Shown one piece after another: positions 1-9,829 of a stretch of 64,000 nucleotides of DNA; position 1 is the stretch's first letter; the number at the start of each line of letters is the position of its first letter. The notes beneath the pieces were generated by a model. It saw only the letters and a list, made by a program, of their open reading frames with translations, had not been told where the DNA came from and made no database searches. This DNA comes from Atopobium minutum (GTDB lineage: Bacteria; Actinomycetota; Coriobacteriia; Coriobacteriales; Atopobiaceae). Position numbers and translations under genes: made by a program. The DNA lies in assembly GCA_900105895.1 (NCBI GenBank), contig FNSH01000001.1, positions 1,127,501 through 1,191,500 of the forward strand. Direction: 5' to 3'.

Positions 1-2537
1 TCGATAAGGCAGTTGGCAAATCCTGTGGAGATATCTTTGCCTCGCTGTGTGATGCAGCACCATTTTATAACGCTTCAAGTTTTGATAAGACATTTTGTTG
101 TGCATACCTTTTTAATCACAAAGTTCTTGATGGAGTAAGACACGAGTTGGCTTCATATGCGCAGCTAGAGCCAAAAATTACAAAACGCTGTATTGAGCTA
201 CTGCTTGAACACAAAGAGTATGCTCGCGCGATTAAGGTGGCAAGTTTATTTTGCGATGAACAAACTTGGCTTGAAGTTGCGTTGGGATGGCCCATAGAGC
301 TTATAAATGCTGGAGAGGGGCGAGTGCTTCGCGATGCTGTTTTGCAGTGCGAGGATAATGCACATGTATTTGAGAGAGCTTGTGCCCAAGTAGCGCTGCG
401 CGTAATTGATGGGAAATATGAGACTGCTCAGCAGGAGCTTATTTGTGTGCCAGCTCCATTGGGTTCTCGTCAGACGGAAATATATTACCAGCTCATTTGG
501 TTAATGGAGGCATTGAAGCCAGCTGCGTATAGCAGTGATGCTTTGCAAGACAAGTATCATCAAAATGATGAGCATAACGAGAAGATCTCAGCTGTTGTGC
601 CGATGTCACCGTATGCCGAAAAGGATGTGAAAGAGGCACGCGACCTGCCGTCTCAATCCGTGGTAGACGGAACATATGAGCTGGCACATGCCTTGTATGT
701 TCATTGTTGTGTCAAGCAGCATCTGATGCGCGGTGATATAAAGAAGGCTTTTGCGGAGTTGCTCATCCAAGGCGTGCCTTCAAAGATTGCTTCCGTGACA
801 GATGTGTTGCTAGCAATTGATTTTACAGCAGTGCAGCGCTTTGCTTCTGATCACGTGCTGCGTGCTGGATTTGTCTTGCAAGAGCGGGTGACTGAGTTTG
901 CAGAGCAGACAGACTATGCGTTTTTGGCTGATCGTTTCAATGCATTTTGTATCGGATTGGATGCTTTGGCCGGTGCAACTGATCAGCTATCCGAGCTTGA
1001 ACGTTTAACCAATAAGCTGATTTCTGCTGGTTTACAGCTAGAGGCTGCAATATTACTGGTTTGTGCTGCTGTTCAAAGCATGTATGAGAGCTCTCGTTTG
1101 CAAGCATATGTATTGCTAGAGCGAGCAGCCAAACTCTCAAATGAAGCAATGCCTTTTCTAAGCCTACACCTATATCATCTGCAAACGGCGTTGGATATGT
1201 GCATGGGTTCAAACGATACCAAGGCAGCAAGTCTTGCAAAGATTGAGAACCCAACGTCTAGTACTTGTGTGGAATGGCTTCTTGAGAAGGCTTATCTGAA
1301 AGAGGAGTCAAAGCTGATCGTTGCGGCAAACAGGCTAAAGAAGTATGCACTCCCAGAAGTTATGTTGCCGTTGCTGGCTGTATTGGCTAAGACTTGCGGA
1401 GAGTTGTCATCATCACTTGTGGATGCTATGCCTGCTGCGTGGTGTAACAAGATTGATAAGTTTACATCTGATCGTCGAGATATGCTTAAGAAGCATGAAA
1501 GCGATTTACTTCTTGCAGATGCCAAGCCCCACGAACTGCGGATTAATGTATTGGGAGAACTAGCAATGTATGTTGATGGCATTCCTGTTGCTGAGGCATC
1601 GTGGAAGCGCCATATGGCAAAGAATCTGGTAGCACTCCTAGCGGTAACGCCTGGGCATTCGCTTACACGTCTTCAAGCCACTTCTGCTTTGTGGCCTGAT
1701 TGTGATTATGCACAGGCGCGTGATCGTCTGTATGTAACGCTCACGGCAGCACGACGAGCGGTAAGTATAGAGAATGGTGGCTGTCCGTTTATTTGTACGG
1801 GTAGCGGGAGGATTTGGTTAGCATCTGAGTATGTGACTATCGATATGGATGAGTTTACACATGCTTGTCATCAGGTTTTCTCGGCAGAGTATTCCAACAA
1901 GCAATTGCTTGAGGAAGTTATGAACGTGTCAGCCATGTATACCGGTATGGTTTGTGTTATGGATGATGTGCTGGGCTTGTCGTTAGCAGCTCGGGAGGAT
2001 ACGGGCAAGCGCTTTATTGATCTGTGCTTGCTTGGGGCATATGCTGCGCTGTCCGAAAAGGAATTGTCGCGGGCAGAATGGCTGGCAGACAGGGCATATC
2101 GGGAGGATGACTTGCGTGAGGACGCCCTGAGAGTATTGCTTGAAGTGTATGTGAAGCAGGGGCGGGTGGCGGATGCCAAAGGACTCTTTACGAAATACGC
2201 GCGCAAGCTGTCCGAAGTTACAGGCCTGTCGCCATCTTGTGAGCTTAAGAGGCTGTTGCAAAGTATATTTGTGCGCTTTAATGCCGAAGAAGGTACAGAT
2301 GATATGAACCATGGCTGCGGGCAAATCAGTGAAAGCCAAAAAGAAGCTACCGAGAACAGCAAACTAATTGAGAGCACTAGCATAAAGACCACATCTAAGA
2401 AAAAGTCTGTGGAAGAATTGGGAACTGATAACAAGGTCTCCGATTCCGATAAAACTGATCAACGCATGAGAAAGATACGACGCAATCCAGGCGATAAGGG
2501 AGACGGTGAGGGACTTCCCACAGCTCAGGCCAGTTAA
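1..2537 (+). CDS. BTAD-type (SARP-like) transcriptional regulator, 5' end missing
   Basis: The frame is open from base 3 to the stop at 2535-2537 with no stop upstream of the TTG at 147, so the gene begins left of the window and at least 844 residues are present. The first two thirds are helical and TPR-like without a recognised catalytic motif. At roughly bases 1540-2270 lies a winged-helix DNA-binding segment (LRINVLGELAMYVDG, then a WPDCDYAQARDRLYVTL stretch) followed by a bacterial transcriptional activator domain of helical repeats ending near LKRLLQ. This arrangement is typical of large SARP/MalT-like activators. The last about 80 residues are charged and probably disordered. Targets are unknown; linking it to the Tad locus 17 kb away would be a guess. 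Family call is firm, role unknown. Confidence 0.8.
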   Translation, partial: DKAVGKSCGDIFASLCDAAPFYNASSFDKTFCCAYLFNHKVLDGVRHELASYAQLEPKITKRCIELLLEHKEYARAIKVASLFCDEQTWLEVALGWPIELINAGEGRVLRDAVLQCEDNAHVFERACAQVALRVIDGKYETAQQELICVPAPLGSRQTEIYYQLIWLMEALKPAAYSSDALQDKYHQNDEHNEKISAVVPMSPYAEKDVKEARDLPSQSVVDGTYELAHALYVHCCVKQHLMRGDIKKAFAELLIQGVPSKIASVTDVLLAIDFTAVQRFASDHVLRAGFVLQERVTEFAEQTDYAFLADRFNAFCIGLDALAGATDQLSELERLTNKLISAGLQLEAAILLVCAAVQSMYESSRLQAYVLLERAAKLSNEAMPFLSLHLYHLQTALDMCMGSNDTKAASLAKIENPTSSTCVEWLLEKAYLKEESKLIVAANRLKKYALPEVMLPLLAVLAKTCGELSSSLVDAMPAAWCNKIDKFTSDRRDMLKKHESDLLLADAKPHELRINVLGELAMYVDGIPVAEASWKRHMAKNLVALLAVTPGHSLTRLQATSALWPDCDYAQARDRLYVTLTAARRAVSIENGGCPFICTGSGRIWLASEYVTIDMDEFTHACHQVFSAEYSNKQLLEEVMNVSAMYTGMVCVMDDVLGLSLAAREDTGKRFIDLCLLGAYAALSEKELSRAEWLADRAYREDDLREDALRVLLEVYVKQGRVADAKGLFTKYARKLSEVTGLSPSCELKRLLQSIFVRFNAEEGTDDMNHGCGQISESQKEATENSKLIESTSIKTTSKKKSVEELGTDNKVSDSDKTDQRMRKIRRNPGDKGDGEGLPTAQAS

Positions 2538-2645
2538 AGCTAAGGAATATCCTTACTAAAGAGGACGGTTTGTGTTGCAAATGAGCATCATAAGCATGTC
2601 TGATAGTCTGCGTATTTATGGTGATGGGTTCTATCTTGCATGAGG

Positions 2646-2667
2646 CTTTATCTAATGATTGATAAAG
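2646..2667. other. short perfect inverted repeat upstream of secA
   Basis: CTTTATC and GATAAAG form a 7-bp stem around an 8-base loop, 64 bases before the secA start. There is no T-run, so it is not a classical terminator. It could be a leader hairpin or an operator; the evidence is only the symmetry. Confidence 0.3.
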
Positions 2668-2730
2668 TTACAGATTGAAGAATTATGTGCAGAGCATTAT
2701 CCAAACGTTATACGCAGGCAAGGAAGTAAC

Positions 2731-5493
2731 ATGCCAGGTTTCTTTTCTAAACTACTTTCTATTGGTTCCGATAAAGAACTAAAGGAATTTGAGAAAGTCG
2801 TGGCGCGCGTTGAAGATCTGAATGAGCAGTTTGCGGCTTTAAGTGACGCCGAGCTCAAAGGTAAGACTGCTGAGTTTCGTGAGCGCTACGCACAAGGTGA
2901 GTCTTTGGACGATATGATGCCCGAGGCGTTCGCTGCGGTTCGTGAGGCGTCTGGTCGTGTGTTGGGCATGCGCCATTTCCCCGTTCAGCTTATTGGTGGT
3001 GCAGCCTTGCATCGAGGCATGATTGCAGAAATGAAGACCGGTGAGGGCAAGACGCTTGTTTCTACACTGGCAGGGTATCTGAACGCAATTTCTGGTAATG
3101 GTGTTCACATCGTTACGGTTAATGACTATCTGGCTAAGCGCGATAGTGAGTGGATGGGTCAGATATATCGTTACATGGGAATGAATGTTGGCTTGCTCCA
3201 AAATGGCATGCCACTCACGCTTAAAAAGCCTGCTTATCAGGCAGACGTTACCTATGGCACCAACTCCGAGTTTGGCTTTGATTATCTGCGTGACAACATG
3301 GTTACGCGTGCAAGCATGCGTGTTCAGCGTGGGCATAACTTCACTATCGTGGATGAGGTTGACTCCATTCTGATCGATGAGGCTCGTACGCCTCTTATCA
3401 TCTCTGGTGCTGGGTCAAAATCCGCCAGTACGTATAAGGATTTTGCTCGTGCGGTTCGCGGCCTAATCCCTGAAGAAGACTTTGAGATGGATGAGGCCAA
3501 GCACACCATTGCCACTACCGAGCAGGGCCTTAAGAAGGTTGAGCGTGCTTTGGGAATCGATGACCTGTACGCTGATATTTCTGGTCAGCTGGTCAATCAC
3601 CTACAGCAGGCGCTTAAGGCTCAGTATATGTTCCACCGTGATCAACAGTATGTTGTTACGGATGGCGAAGTTAAAATCGTTGATGAGTTTACCGGTCGTA
3701 TTATGGAAGGTCGCCGGTATTCAGAAGGCTTGCACCAGGCAATTGAGGCCAAAGAAGGCGTGTATGTACGCGAGGAAAACCAAACACTCGCAACCATTAC
3801 TCTGCAAAACTACTTCCGTCTGTACAAGAAGCTTTCTGGTATGACGGGTACTGCAATGACCGAGGATGCAGAGTTCCGCGAGATTTACAACCTGCCTGTC
3901 CAGGCAATTCCCCCTAATAGGCCCGTTGCTCGTATCGATAACGTCGATCTGGTATATCGCACAATTGACGATAAGTTCAATGCGGTTGCACAGGATGTTA
4001 TTGAACGCCACAAGTCTGGCCAGCCTGTTCTGGTCGGTACGGTTTCCATTGAAAACTCCGAGCGCCTGTCTCGCTTGCTTAATAAGCGCGGCGTTGCTCA
4101 CAACGTACTAAACGCTAAGTTCCATGAACGTGAGGCCGCTATTGTTGCCCAGGCTGGTCGTGAGGGCGCAGTAACCATTGCAACCAACATGGCTGGTCGT
4201 GGTACGGATATTTTGTTGGGCGGTAATCCTCAGTTCCTCGCGGATGACCTGCTTCTAGAGCAAGGGTTTGATCTTGAAGAAGTCAGCAATGAGCAAAAGC
4301 AGGCTGCTTTAGAGAAGGCACGTGAGATTTGTGCCATAGAGCGCGAGCACGTCAAGGATGCTGGCGGTTTGTGCGTTATAGGTACTGAGCGCCATGAAAG
4401 CCGCCGTATTGACAATCAGCTTCGTGGACGTTCTGGTCGTCAGGGAGATCCCGGTGAGACCCAGTTCTACCTCTCTCTCCAGGATGACCTCATGCGTCTG
4501 TTTGGTGGCGACCGCATGGACAAGATTTCCGAATGGATGGAGCGTGCGGAAATGCCCTCCGACGAGCCCATTCAGTCAAAATCTGTCTCCAAGGCCGTAG
4601 AGGGTGCTCAACGCAAGGTTGAGGAGATCAACTTCTCCATGCGTAAGAACGTTCTGGATTACGATGATGTTATGAACAAGCAGCGTCAGGTGATCTATGA
4701 GGAGCGTAATAAGATTCTGGATGGCAAGAACCTGACAGAGCACGTTGAGGAAGTTACCTACGATACCGTTGAGCGAGAAGTACAAAATTACTGTTCATCC
4801 GCAGTGTCCGCAGAGGATTGGGACATTGACGGTCTTCTCAAGTGGCTTGAAGAGCTCACGGGCATGCAAGAGCAGGATCTACCTGAGGTTTCTATCTCGA
4901 TGGATAGCCAGGAAATTGTAGAGACGGTCTCCGAGTTTGTCTTTGGTGCTTACACAACCAAGGCTGCTCGCATTGGTGATGACATCATGGGCGAGCTTGC
5001 AACCCAGGTCATGCTGCGCGTTATTGACACGCGTTGGATGGCATATCTGCAAGAGATGGACTACCTTAAGACGGGTATTGGCCTGCGCGGATTTGGTCAG
5101 CGCGATCCCTTGATGGAGTATCGTAGTGAGGCATACCAGGCCTTTTCCGAGCTGGTTAGTACGATGTATGAGGACTTTATCCGTACCGTTTTGCGCATGG
5201 AGCTTGCGGTTGCACCTACCGCTCCGGCGGATGATGGTCTGTCCAATGCAACCTACTCTGGTCCTGCAGAGGTTGATGGTGATCAGGGTTCTCACTCTGC
5301 GATAAGCCAGGCTCGGGTTCGCAATCCGCAGGCTGCTGTCAATGCTGCTGGCAAACATATGGCAGCTGGGCAGGATAAGCCTCGCACGTACGTTAAGTCC
5401 GAAAACGACCCCTACGCAGGCGTTGGTCGCAATGATCCTTGTCCTTGTGGAAGCGGAAAGAAGTTCAAGAATTGCCACGGTAGGAATCGTTAA
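2731..5493 (+). CDS. secA: preprotein translocase ATPase SecA
   Basis: The 920-residue product is the motor that pushes unfolded preproteins through SecYEG. The Walker A motif GEGKT lies near residues 104-108, followed by the DEAD-type box VDEVDSILIDEART, the preprotein cross-linking region, the second helicase lobe (TNMAGRGTDILLGG, QLRGRSGRQGDPG), the helical scaffold, and a C-terminal zinc-binding tail (DPCPCGSGKKFKNCHG) that contacts SecB or ribosomes in other bacteria. An in-frame ATG at 2659 exists, but ATG 2731 is chosen because AGGAAG sits just before it and the product then starts MPGFFSKLL, as family members do. The stop TAA shares its last base with the prfB ATG, so the two are translationally coupled. 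Confidence 0.97.
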   Translation: MPGFFSKLLSIGSDKELKEFEKVVARVEDLNEQFAALSDAELKGKTAEFRERYAQGESLDDMMPEAFAAVREASGRVLGMRHFPVQLIGGAALHRGMIAEMKTGEGKTLVSTLAGYLNAISGNGVHIVTVNDYLAKRDSEWMGQIYRYMGMNVGLLQNGMPLTLKKPAYQADVTYGTNSEFGFDYLRDNMVTRASMRVQRGHNFTIVDEVDSILIDEARTPLIISGAGSKSASTYKDFARAVRGLIPEEDFEMDEAKHTIATTEQGLKKVERALGIDDLYADISGQLVNHLQQALKAQYMFHRDQQYVVTDGEVKIVDEFTGRIMEGRRYSEGLHQAIEAKEGVYVREENQTLATITLQNYFRLYKKLSGMTGTAMTEDAEFREIYNLPVQAIPPNRPVARIDNVDLVYRTIDDKFNAVAQDVIERHKSGQPVLVGTVSIENSERLSRLLNKRGVAHNVLNAKFHEREAAIVAQAGREGAVTIATNMAGRGTDILLGGNPQFLADDLLLEQGFDLEEVSNEQKQAALEKAREICAIEREHVKDAGGLCVIGTERHESRRIDNQLRGRSGRQGDPGETQFYLSLQDDLMRLFGGDRMDKISEWMERAEMPSDEPIQSKSVSKAVEGAQRKVEEINFSMRKNVLDYDDVMNKQRQVIYEERNKILDGKNLTEHVEEVTYDTVEREVQNYCSSAVSAEDWDIDGLLKWLEELTGMQEQDLPEVSISMDSQEIVETVSEFVFGAYTTKAARIGDDIMGELATQVMLRVIDTRWMAYLQEMDYLKTGIGLRGFGQRDPLMEYRSEAYQAFSELVSTMYEDFIRTVLRMELAVAPTAPADDGLSNATYSGPAEVDGDQGSHSAISQARVRNPQAAVNAAGKHMAAGQDKPRTYVKSENDPYAGVGRNDPCPCGSGKKFKNCHGRNR

Positions 5494-6626
5494 TGATCGA
5501 AGTAACAGCAAGTCTGCTGCATGAGTTAGAAGAACGCCTGGCTCATGCGCAGCTGTTTTTACACATAGATACTTTGCAGCAAACGGTTGCCGAGCTTGAA
5601 CGTGTGAGCTCGGCTGCTGATTTTTGGAATGATGCAGAGGCTGCCCGTGCAACCATGGAAAAGCTTACCCGTGCCAAGCAGACCATTGGGCGAGTAGCAG
5701 ATATTACAAGCTGGCTTGAAGACGCGCAGGTTGCGTTCCAGCTTGCAGATGAGACAGGCGATGCAGCCTTTATGGAAGAAGCATCTGATCTTGTCGAGAA
5801 GCTCGAATCTCAGCTTACCGAGCTTGAGCTTACGAGCTGGTTTACTGAGGAATTTGACGCGGGCGACGCTATTGTTACCATCGTTCCAGGTCAGGGCGGA
5901 CTTGAGGCTCAGGACTGGGCCGACATGCTGTTTCACATGTATCTGAAATACTGCGCTTCTCGTGGATGGAAGGTCACCATTAACGACGCACCTACCGCTG
6001 AGGTTATTGGCATTGATCGTGCGACCTTTACCGTTGCTGGAGAAAATGCGTATGGCATGCTCAGGGCGGAGCAGGGAGTGCACCGTTTGGTGCGCATCTC
6101 TCCTACGGATGATAAGAAACGCCGACAGACGTCTTTTGCTGGCGTGGAGGTCATTCCCGTACTGCCTGCCGATGTGGATGTACAGATTGACCCTAATGAC
6201 CTGCGCATTGACGTATATCATGCATCCGGTCATGGTGGACAGGGCGTAAATACGACAGACTCTGCTGTTCGCATTACACACATGCCTACAGGCATTGTGG
6301 TTACTTGTCAAAATGAGCGCAGCCAGTTACAAAACAAGGCTTTTGCCCTGCAAATTTTGCGTAGTCGTCTGTATGAGCTTAAAAAGGCGCAGCGTGAAGC
6401 AGAGCTAGATGAGCTACGCGGTCCCAAGCATGACATCTCTTTTGGAAATCAGATTCGCAGCTACGTTTTGTATCCCTATCAAATGGTTAAGGATTTGCGT
6501 ACGGGGGTTGAGACGGGCAAAGTGAGTGCTGTTTTGGAGAACGGCGAACTTGATGATTTTATTATTGGATACCATCGATGGGTAGCAGCTGGTAAACCAA
6601 GCTCTGGCACTACAGATATTGGATAA
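5493..6626 (+). CDS. prfB: peptide chain release factor 2, no programmed frameshift
   Basis: RF2 frees finished proteins at UAA and UGA. The 377-residue reading frame is continuous, without the internal UGA frameshift many prfB genes use for self-control. The catalytic GGQ is at residues 248-250 (SGHGGQGVNTTDSAV), inside the usual RF2 context. The stop-codon-recognising tripeptide, normally SPF, reads SPT at residues 203-205 (RISPTDDKKRRQTSF). The T is the residue RF1 carries at the third position of its PxT motif. The surrounding RRQTSF signature is RF2-like, so this is not an RF1 paralogue. The start overlaps the secA stop (TAATG). Function is secure; stop-codon specificity is an open point. 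Confidence 0.95.
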   Translation: MIEVTASLLHELEERLAHAQLFLHIDTLQQTVAELERVSSAADFWNDAEAARATMEKLTRAKQTIGRVADITSWLEDAQVAFQLADETGDAAFMEEASDLVEKLESQLTELELTSWFTEEFDAGDAIVTIVPGQGGLEAQDWADMLFHMYLKYCASRGWKVTINDAPTAEVIGIDRATFTVAGENAYGMLRAEQGVHRLVRISPTDDKKRRQTSFAGVEVIPVLPADVDVQIDPNDLRIDVYHASGHGGQGVNTTDSAVRITHMPTGIVVTCQNERSQLQNKAFALQILRSRLYELKKAQREAELDELRGPKHDISFGNQIRSYVLYPYQMVKDLRTGVETGKVSAVLENGELDDFIIGYHRWVAAGKPSSGTTDIG

Positions 6627-6686
6627 ACATACGTTTTGTTTAAAGCACACATTATGAACTAATACATGCACCATAGGGGAGGCACA

Positions 6687-7565
6687 ATGAAGCGTCATTA
6701 TATTCACCGCAGCGATATTCGCGATGCATTTTTAATTATTGTGGGCTCCTTATTTTTTGCCGTAGGAATTGACTGTTTCCAAGTGCCCAATGGGCTTGCT
6801 GCCGGTGGCATAACCGGTTTGGCAACCATCATCCATGCATTGGGTGCGCAGACAGGACTAGAGATTCCTGTTGGTGCTCAAACGCTGTTGGCTAATGTCT
6901 TTTTGCTGATTCCTGTAGCACGTACTGGTGGTAAGCGCTATTTGATTCGTACCATTGCAGGAATTTTGTGTTCCAGCATTGCATTGGATGCTTTGGCTCC
7001 TGTTCTTCCCGTTTTGAGCAGCGGGGATCTGCTGTTGGCATCCATCTGGGGCGGGGTTATCACCGGTTTTGGTTTAGGTTTGGTATTCCGCTCTGGTGGT
7101 AATACGGGTGGAACGGATATCATTGCGCAGCTCATTGCAAGTCACAGTTCCTTCTCGGTAGGTACTGCAGCGATTGCTATTGATGCCCTGGTTATTGTGG
7201 TGTCCATCCCGGTTTTCTCGCTTAGCAATGCACTGTATGCAGTTATCTGCATGTTTATTTGTGGTCGCGTACTGGATTATGTGGTGGATGGTCCCTCAAC
7301 CACGCGCGCCGCATACATCATTTCCGAGAAACACGAGCGTATTGCCAATGACATTATGTATGAGATGAAGCGTGGCTGCACGGAAATTCAGGCTCGTGGC
7401 ATATGGTCTGGCAACAGCAAGCCCATGTTGTTTGTGGTGCTGAGCCGCGGTGAGGTTAACTTTTTAAAGTCTATTGTGGAGGACATAGATCCAGAGGCAG
7501 TAGTGGTTATCTCTGAGGTGTATGAGGCGTTTGGCGAAGGTTTTTCAGAGCTGGGAGTTAAGTAG
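6687..7565 (+). CDS. YitT-family membrane protein (DUF161 plus DUF2179)
   Basis: The 292-residue product has about five or six membrane segments in its first 200 residues (AFLIIVGSLFFAVGID; LLLASIWGGVITGFGLGLVF; IDALVIVVSIPVFSL) followed by a soluble DUF2179 domain of about 80 residues (RGCTEIQARGIW, VLSRGEVNFLKSIVEDIDP). YitT proteins are widespread in Gram-positive bacteria and lack a firmly assigned transport substrate. An upstream ATG at 6666 is in frame, but AGGGGAGG at about 6673-6680 sits correctly before ATG 6687. It stands alone between prfB and ftsE on the same strand. Confidence 0.85.
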   Translation: MKRHYIHRSDIRDAFLIIVGSLFFAVGIDCFQVPNGLAAGGITGLATIIHALGAQTGLEIPVGAQTLLANVFLLIPVARTGGKRYLIRTIAGILCSSIALDALAPVLPVLSSGDLLLASIWGGVITGFGLGLVFRSGGNTGGTDIIAQLIASHSSFSVGTAAIAIDALVIVVSIPVFSLSNALYAVICMFICGRVLDYVVDGPSTTRAAYIISEKHERIANDIMYEMKRGCTEIQARGIWSGNSKPMLFVVLSRGEVNFLKSIVEDIDPEAVVVISEVYEAFGEGFSELGVK

Positions 7566-7710
7566 AGCTTTTGGCTCTCTGTTGCGTGGCATTACCGCGC
7601 CATGCGCCACACGTAGGTTTTCTCTGCAGACAAAGTGGTGGATGTATAAGCGCGGCGGCTTTGGTAAAATAACACTCGTATCTGTACCTTAAACGCAGTA
7701 AGGAGCTCTA

Positions 7711-8856
7711 GTGGCAAACCATTTCGTCAGCGACGAGCGACGAGATGACGTAGCCGGAGCAGCTGTTCCATCCTCATCCGCAATTCCTGACATTGCGGCT
7801 GTGGACGCAGCACAACAAACTAGCTCTGAACCACAGGCTACTCATCAGGTCCCTACGTCTTCGAGCATTGGGGACATACCAGACATTTCTAACTCTCACC
7901 ATTCCGCAAATGCACTGGATGCATCTAGTGTGCCAAGCATTTCGGGCGACACTCCAGGAGATCCAAGCACCTCGGATGCCTCGGATGCTTCGGAGGCCTT
8001 AGGTGCTTTGGATGCAACAACATCTCATGCGGATCAATCGGAAGCGATAAAAGAAGCTCAGCGCATTGCAACCACCGAGGGCTTTACTACGGCTTTTGCT
8101 CCGCTTACGTCGAGCAATGAGCCTGCTGAGCCATCAGTGCCGCGCTCTTCCAAGCCCGTCATTTCTTTGCGCAATGTCTCAAAGATATATCCAGCTCAGC
8201 CCAATAAGCCGGCTTTGCAAGATGTAAGCTTGGATGTCTATGCAGGTGAGTTTGTGTTCTTGGTCGGTCATTCTGGATCGGGCAAATCCACACTGTTGCG
8301 CCTGCTTACGCGTGAGCTTAAGGCCAGCTCTGGCCAGGTTATTGTTGCCGGTCAAGACCTTACCAACATGCGTAACTGGAAAGTTCCGTATCTGCGTCGT
8401 CAGATTGGTTGCGTATTCCAGGACTTCAAGCTTCTTCCCGGTAAGACCACTTATGAAAACGTGGCCTTTGCGTTGGAGTGCATTGGTAAGCCTCGCTCTG
8501 TAATACGCGCACAGGTTCCCGAGGTGCTGCGCCTTGTAGGCTTGGGCGAAAAAATGGACAGCTATCCTGATCAGCTTTCTGGCGGTGAGCAGCAGCGTGT
8601 TTCTGTTGCACGCGCTATGGTTAATCGCCCGCCTTTGCTGGTGTGTGACGAGCCAACCGGCAATCTTGACCCTGCAATCTCTCTGGGCATTATGAAGCTG
8701 CTTGAACGCATTAATCGCACCGGCACGACCGTTTTGATGGCAACGCATGACCGTGAGATGGTTGATTCCATGCGCAAGCGTGTTATTGCACTTGAGGGTG
8801 GCCATGTTGTCCGCGACCAGGAGAGGGGAGGCTACGGTTATTATGGGTCTATCTAA
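7711..8856 (+). CDS. ftsE: cell-division ABC ATPase FtsE with long N-terminal extension
   Basis: Residues 150-381 are a standard FtsE: Walker A GHSGSGKST near 186-194, Q-loop in VFQDFKLLP, signature LSGGEQQRVS, Walker B LLVCDEPTGNLD and the switch His in MATHDRE. With FtsX it controls peptidoglycan hydrolases at the septum. Residues 1-149 are an added low-complexity region rich in Ser, Ala, Asp and Pro, with repeated SDASDASEA-like stretches; usual FtsE is about 225 residues. The GTG start is preceded by AAGGAGCT at the right distance, and no better start with a ribosome site lies nearer the ATPase domain, so the extension appears to be translated. The extension has no recognised domain and looks disordered. 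Confidence 0.95.
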   Translation: MANHFVSDERRDDVAGAAVPSSSAIPDIAAVDAAQQTSSEPQATHQVPTSSSIGDIPDISNSHHSANALDASSVPSISGDTPGDPSTSDASDASEALGALDATTSHADQSEAIKEAQRIATTEGFTTAFAPLTSSNEPAEPSVPRSSKPVISLRNVSKIYPAQPNKPALQDVSLDVYAGEFVFLVGHSGSGKSTLLRLLTRELKASSGQVIVAGQDLTNMRNWKVPYLRRQIGCVFQDFKLLPGKTTYENVAFALECIGKPRSVIRAQVPEVLRLVGLGEKMDSYPDQLSGGEQQRVSVARAMVNRPPLLVCDEPTGNLDPAISLGIMKLLERINRTGTTVLMATHDREMVDSMRKRVIALEGGHVVRDQERGGYGYYGSI

Positions 8857-9766
8857 CATTGGATATTCACTGCGTGAGGCCGGCAGCCACTTTCGCCGCA
8901 ACTGGTCTACCGTATTTGGTGCTGTGGTAACGATTTTCTTGTCCTTGTTTGTCATTGGCCTGTTTGCACTTGGTTCCTCCATGCTGTCAAACATGGTGGG
9001 CAATGTGGAAGACAAGGTGACCATCCAAGCATTTTTGTCGGATGATGCGGATCAGACTGCTATAGAGGCACTTAAAACCAAGATCTCTAGCTGGGACAAC
9101 GTTTCCTCTGTTGACTACAAGAGCAAGGAGCAGGCGCTTCAAGAGTACAAAGAAACCATGTCCAACAAGAATGCTGAGGCGGCGGTAGCAGCACTTGATG
9201 GAACCAATCCGGTTCCTGCATCGCTGGTAGTTAAGCTGGATGATCCTAAGCAGGTTAAGGCAACTGCCGATAAGCTCATTGCAGATGCTGATTTTGCATC
9301 CATTGCAGACGACAAAAACTCAGCTTCTGCTGTTGTGTACGGACAGGGTACGGTTGAGAAGCTCTTCTCGGTAACCAACTACATTCGTATTATCACCTTG
9401 GTGTTGGTAGCCTTGTTGGTATTTGTGGCGTTTGTCTTTATCAACAATACGATCCGCTTGGCAATTACTGCACGCCGTCGTGAGATTGCAATCGAGCGTT
9501 TGGTGGGCGCATCTAATGGATTTATCCGCGGGCCTTTCCTAACAGAGGGCGTGCTGGAAGCCCTACTGGGTGCTCTTTTGGCAATTGGTGCGTTGCAGAT
9601 GGTGTTGTCCTATGCGGTACCTCGCCTTGAGTCCAACTTGTCCTTCCTCAACTTTACGGTATCTCAAACGGTTTTGCTGCAGATATACGGCGGTCTGTTG
9701 GGTGTAGGTATTATTATTGGTCTGTTTGGTTCGCTTATTGCTATGCGCCGCTACCTTAAGGTTTAG
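8843..9766 (+). CDS. ftsX: cell-division membrane protein FtsX
   Basis: The 307-residue product has the FtsX layout: a cytoplasmic N-terminus (MGLSNIGYSLREAGSHFRRN), one membrane helix near residues 23-45, an extracytoplasmic domain of about 130 residues (VTIQAFLSDDADQTA onward), then three membrane helices in an FtsX/MacB permease domain (RRREIAIERLVGASNGFI). It carries the FtsE signal to cell-wall hydrolases outside the membrane. The start at 8843 overlaps the ftsE end by 14 bases and follows GAGGGGAGG; a longer in-frame start at 8747 inside ftsE is rejected. The terminator at 9830-9862 ends the unit. Confidence 0.95.
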   Translation: MGLSNIGYSLREAGSHFRRNWSTVFGAVVTIFLSLFVIGLFALGSSMLSNMVGNVEDKVTIQAFLSDDADQTAIEALKTKISSWDNVSSVDYKSKEQALQEYKETMSNKNAEAAVAALDGTNPVPASLVVKLDDPKQVKATADKLIADADFASIADDKNSASAVVYGQGTVEKLFSVTNYIRIITLVLVALLVFVAFVFINNTIRLAITARRREIAIERLVGASNGFIRGPFLTEGVLEALLGALLAIGALQMVLSYAVPRLESNLSFLNFTVSQTVLLQIYGGLLGVGIIIGLFGSLIAMRRYLKV

Positions 9767-9829
9767 CTTTTACGTTGGCGCTATGCGTCAAAGGCTGGCT
9801 AGCATGCCAAGGATTTAAAAGCATGTCTC

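Noticed and set aside
1..146. Gene start at TTG 147 for the first regulator
   Set aside because: The same frame is open without a stop back to base 3, so the true start is outside the window and 147 is only an internal codon.
5493..5600. Programmed +1 frameshift in prfB
   Set aside because: The reading frame is continuous from the ATG at 5493 and no in-frame UGA with a shift site is present.
8179..9024. Long minus-strand open frames opposite ftsE, secA, rnr and others
   Set aside because: They are shadows of well-identified plus-strand genes, with no ribosome sites or recognisable domains.
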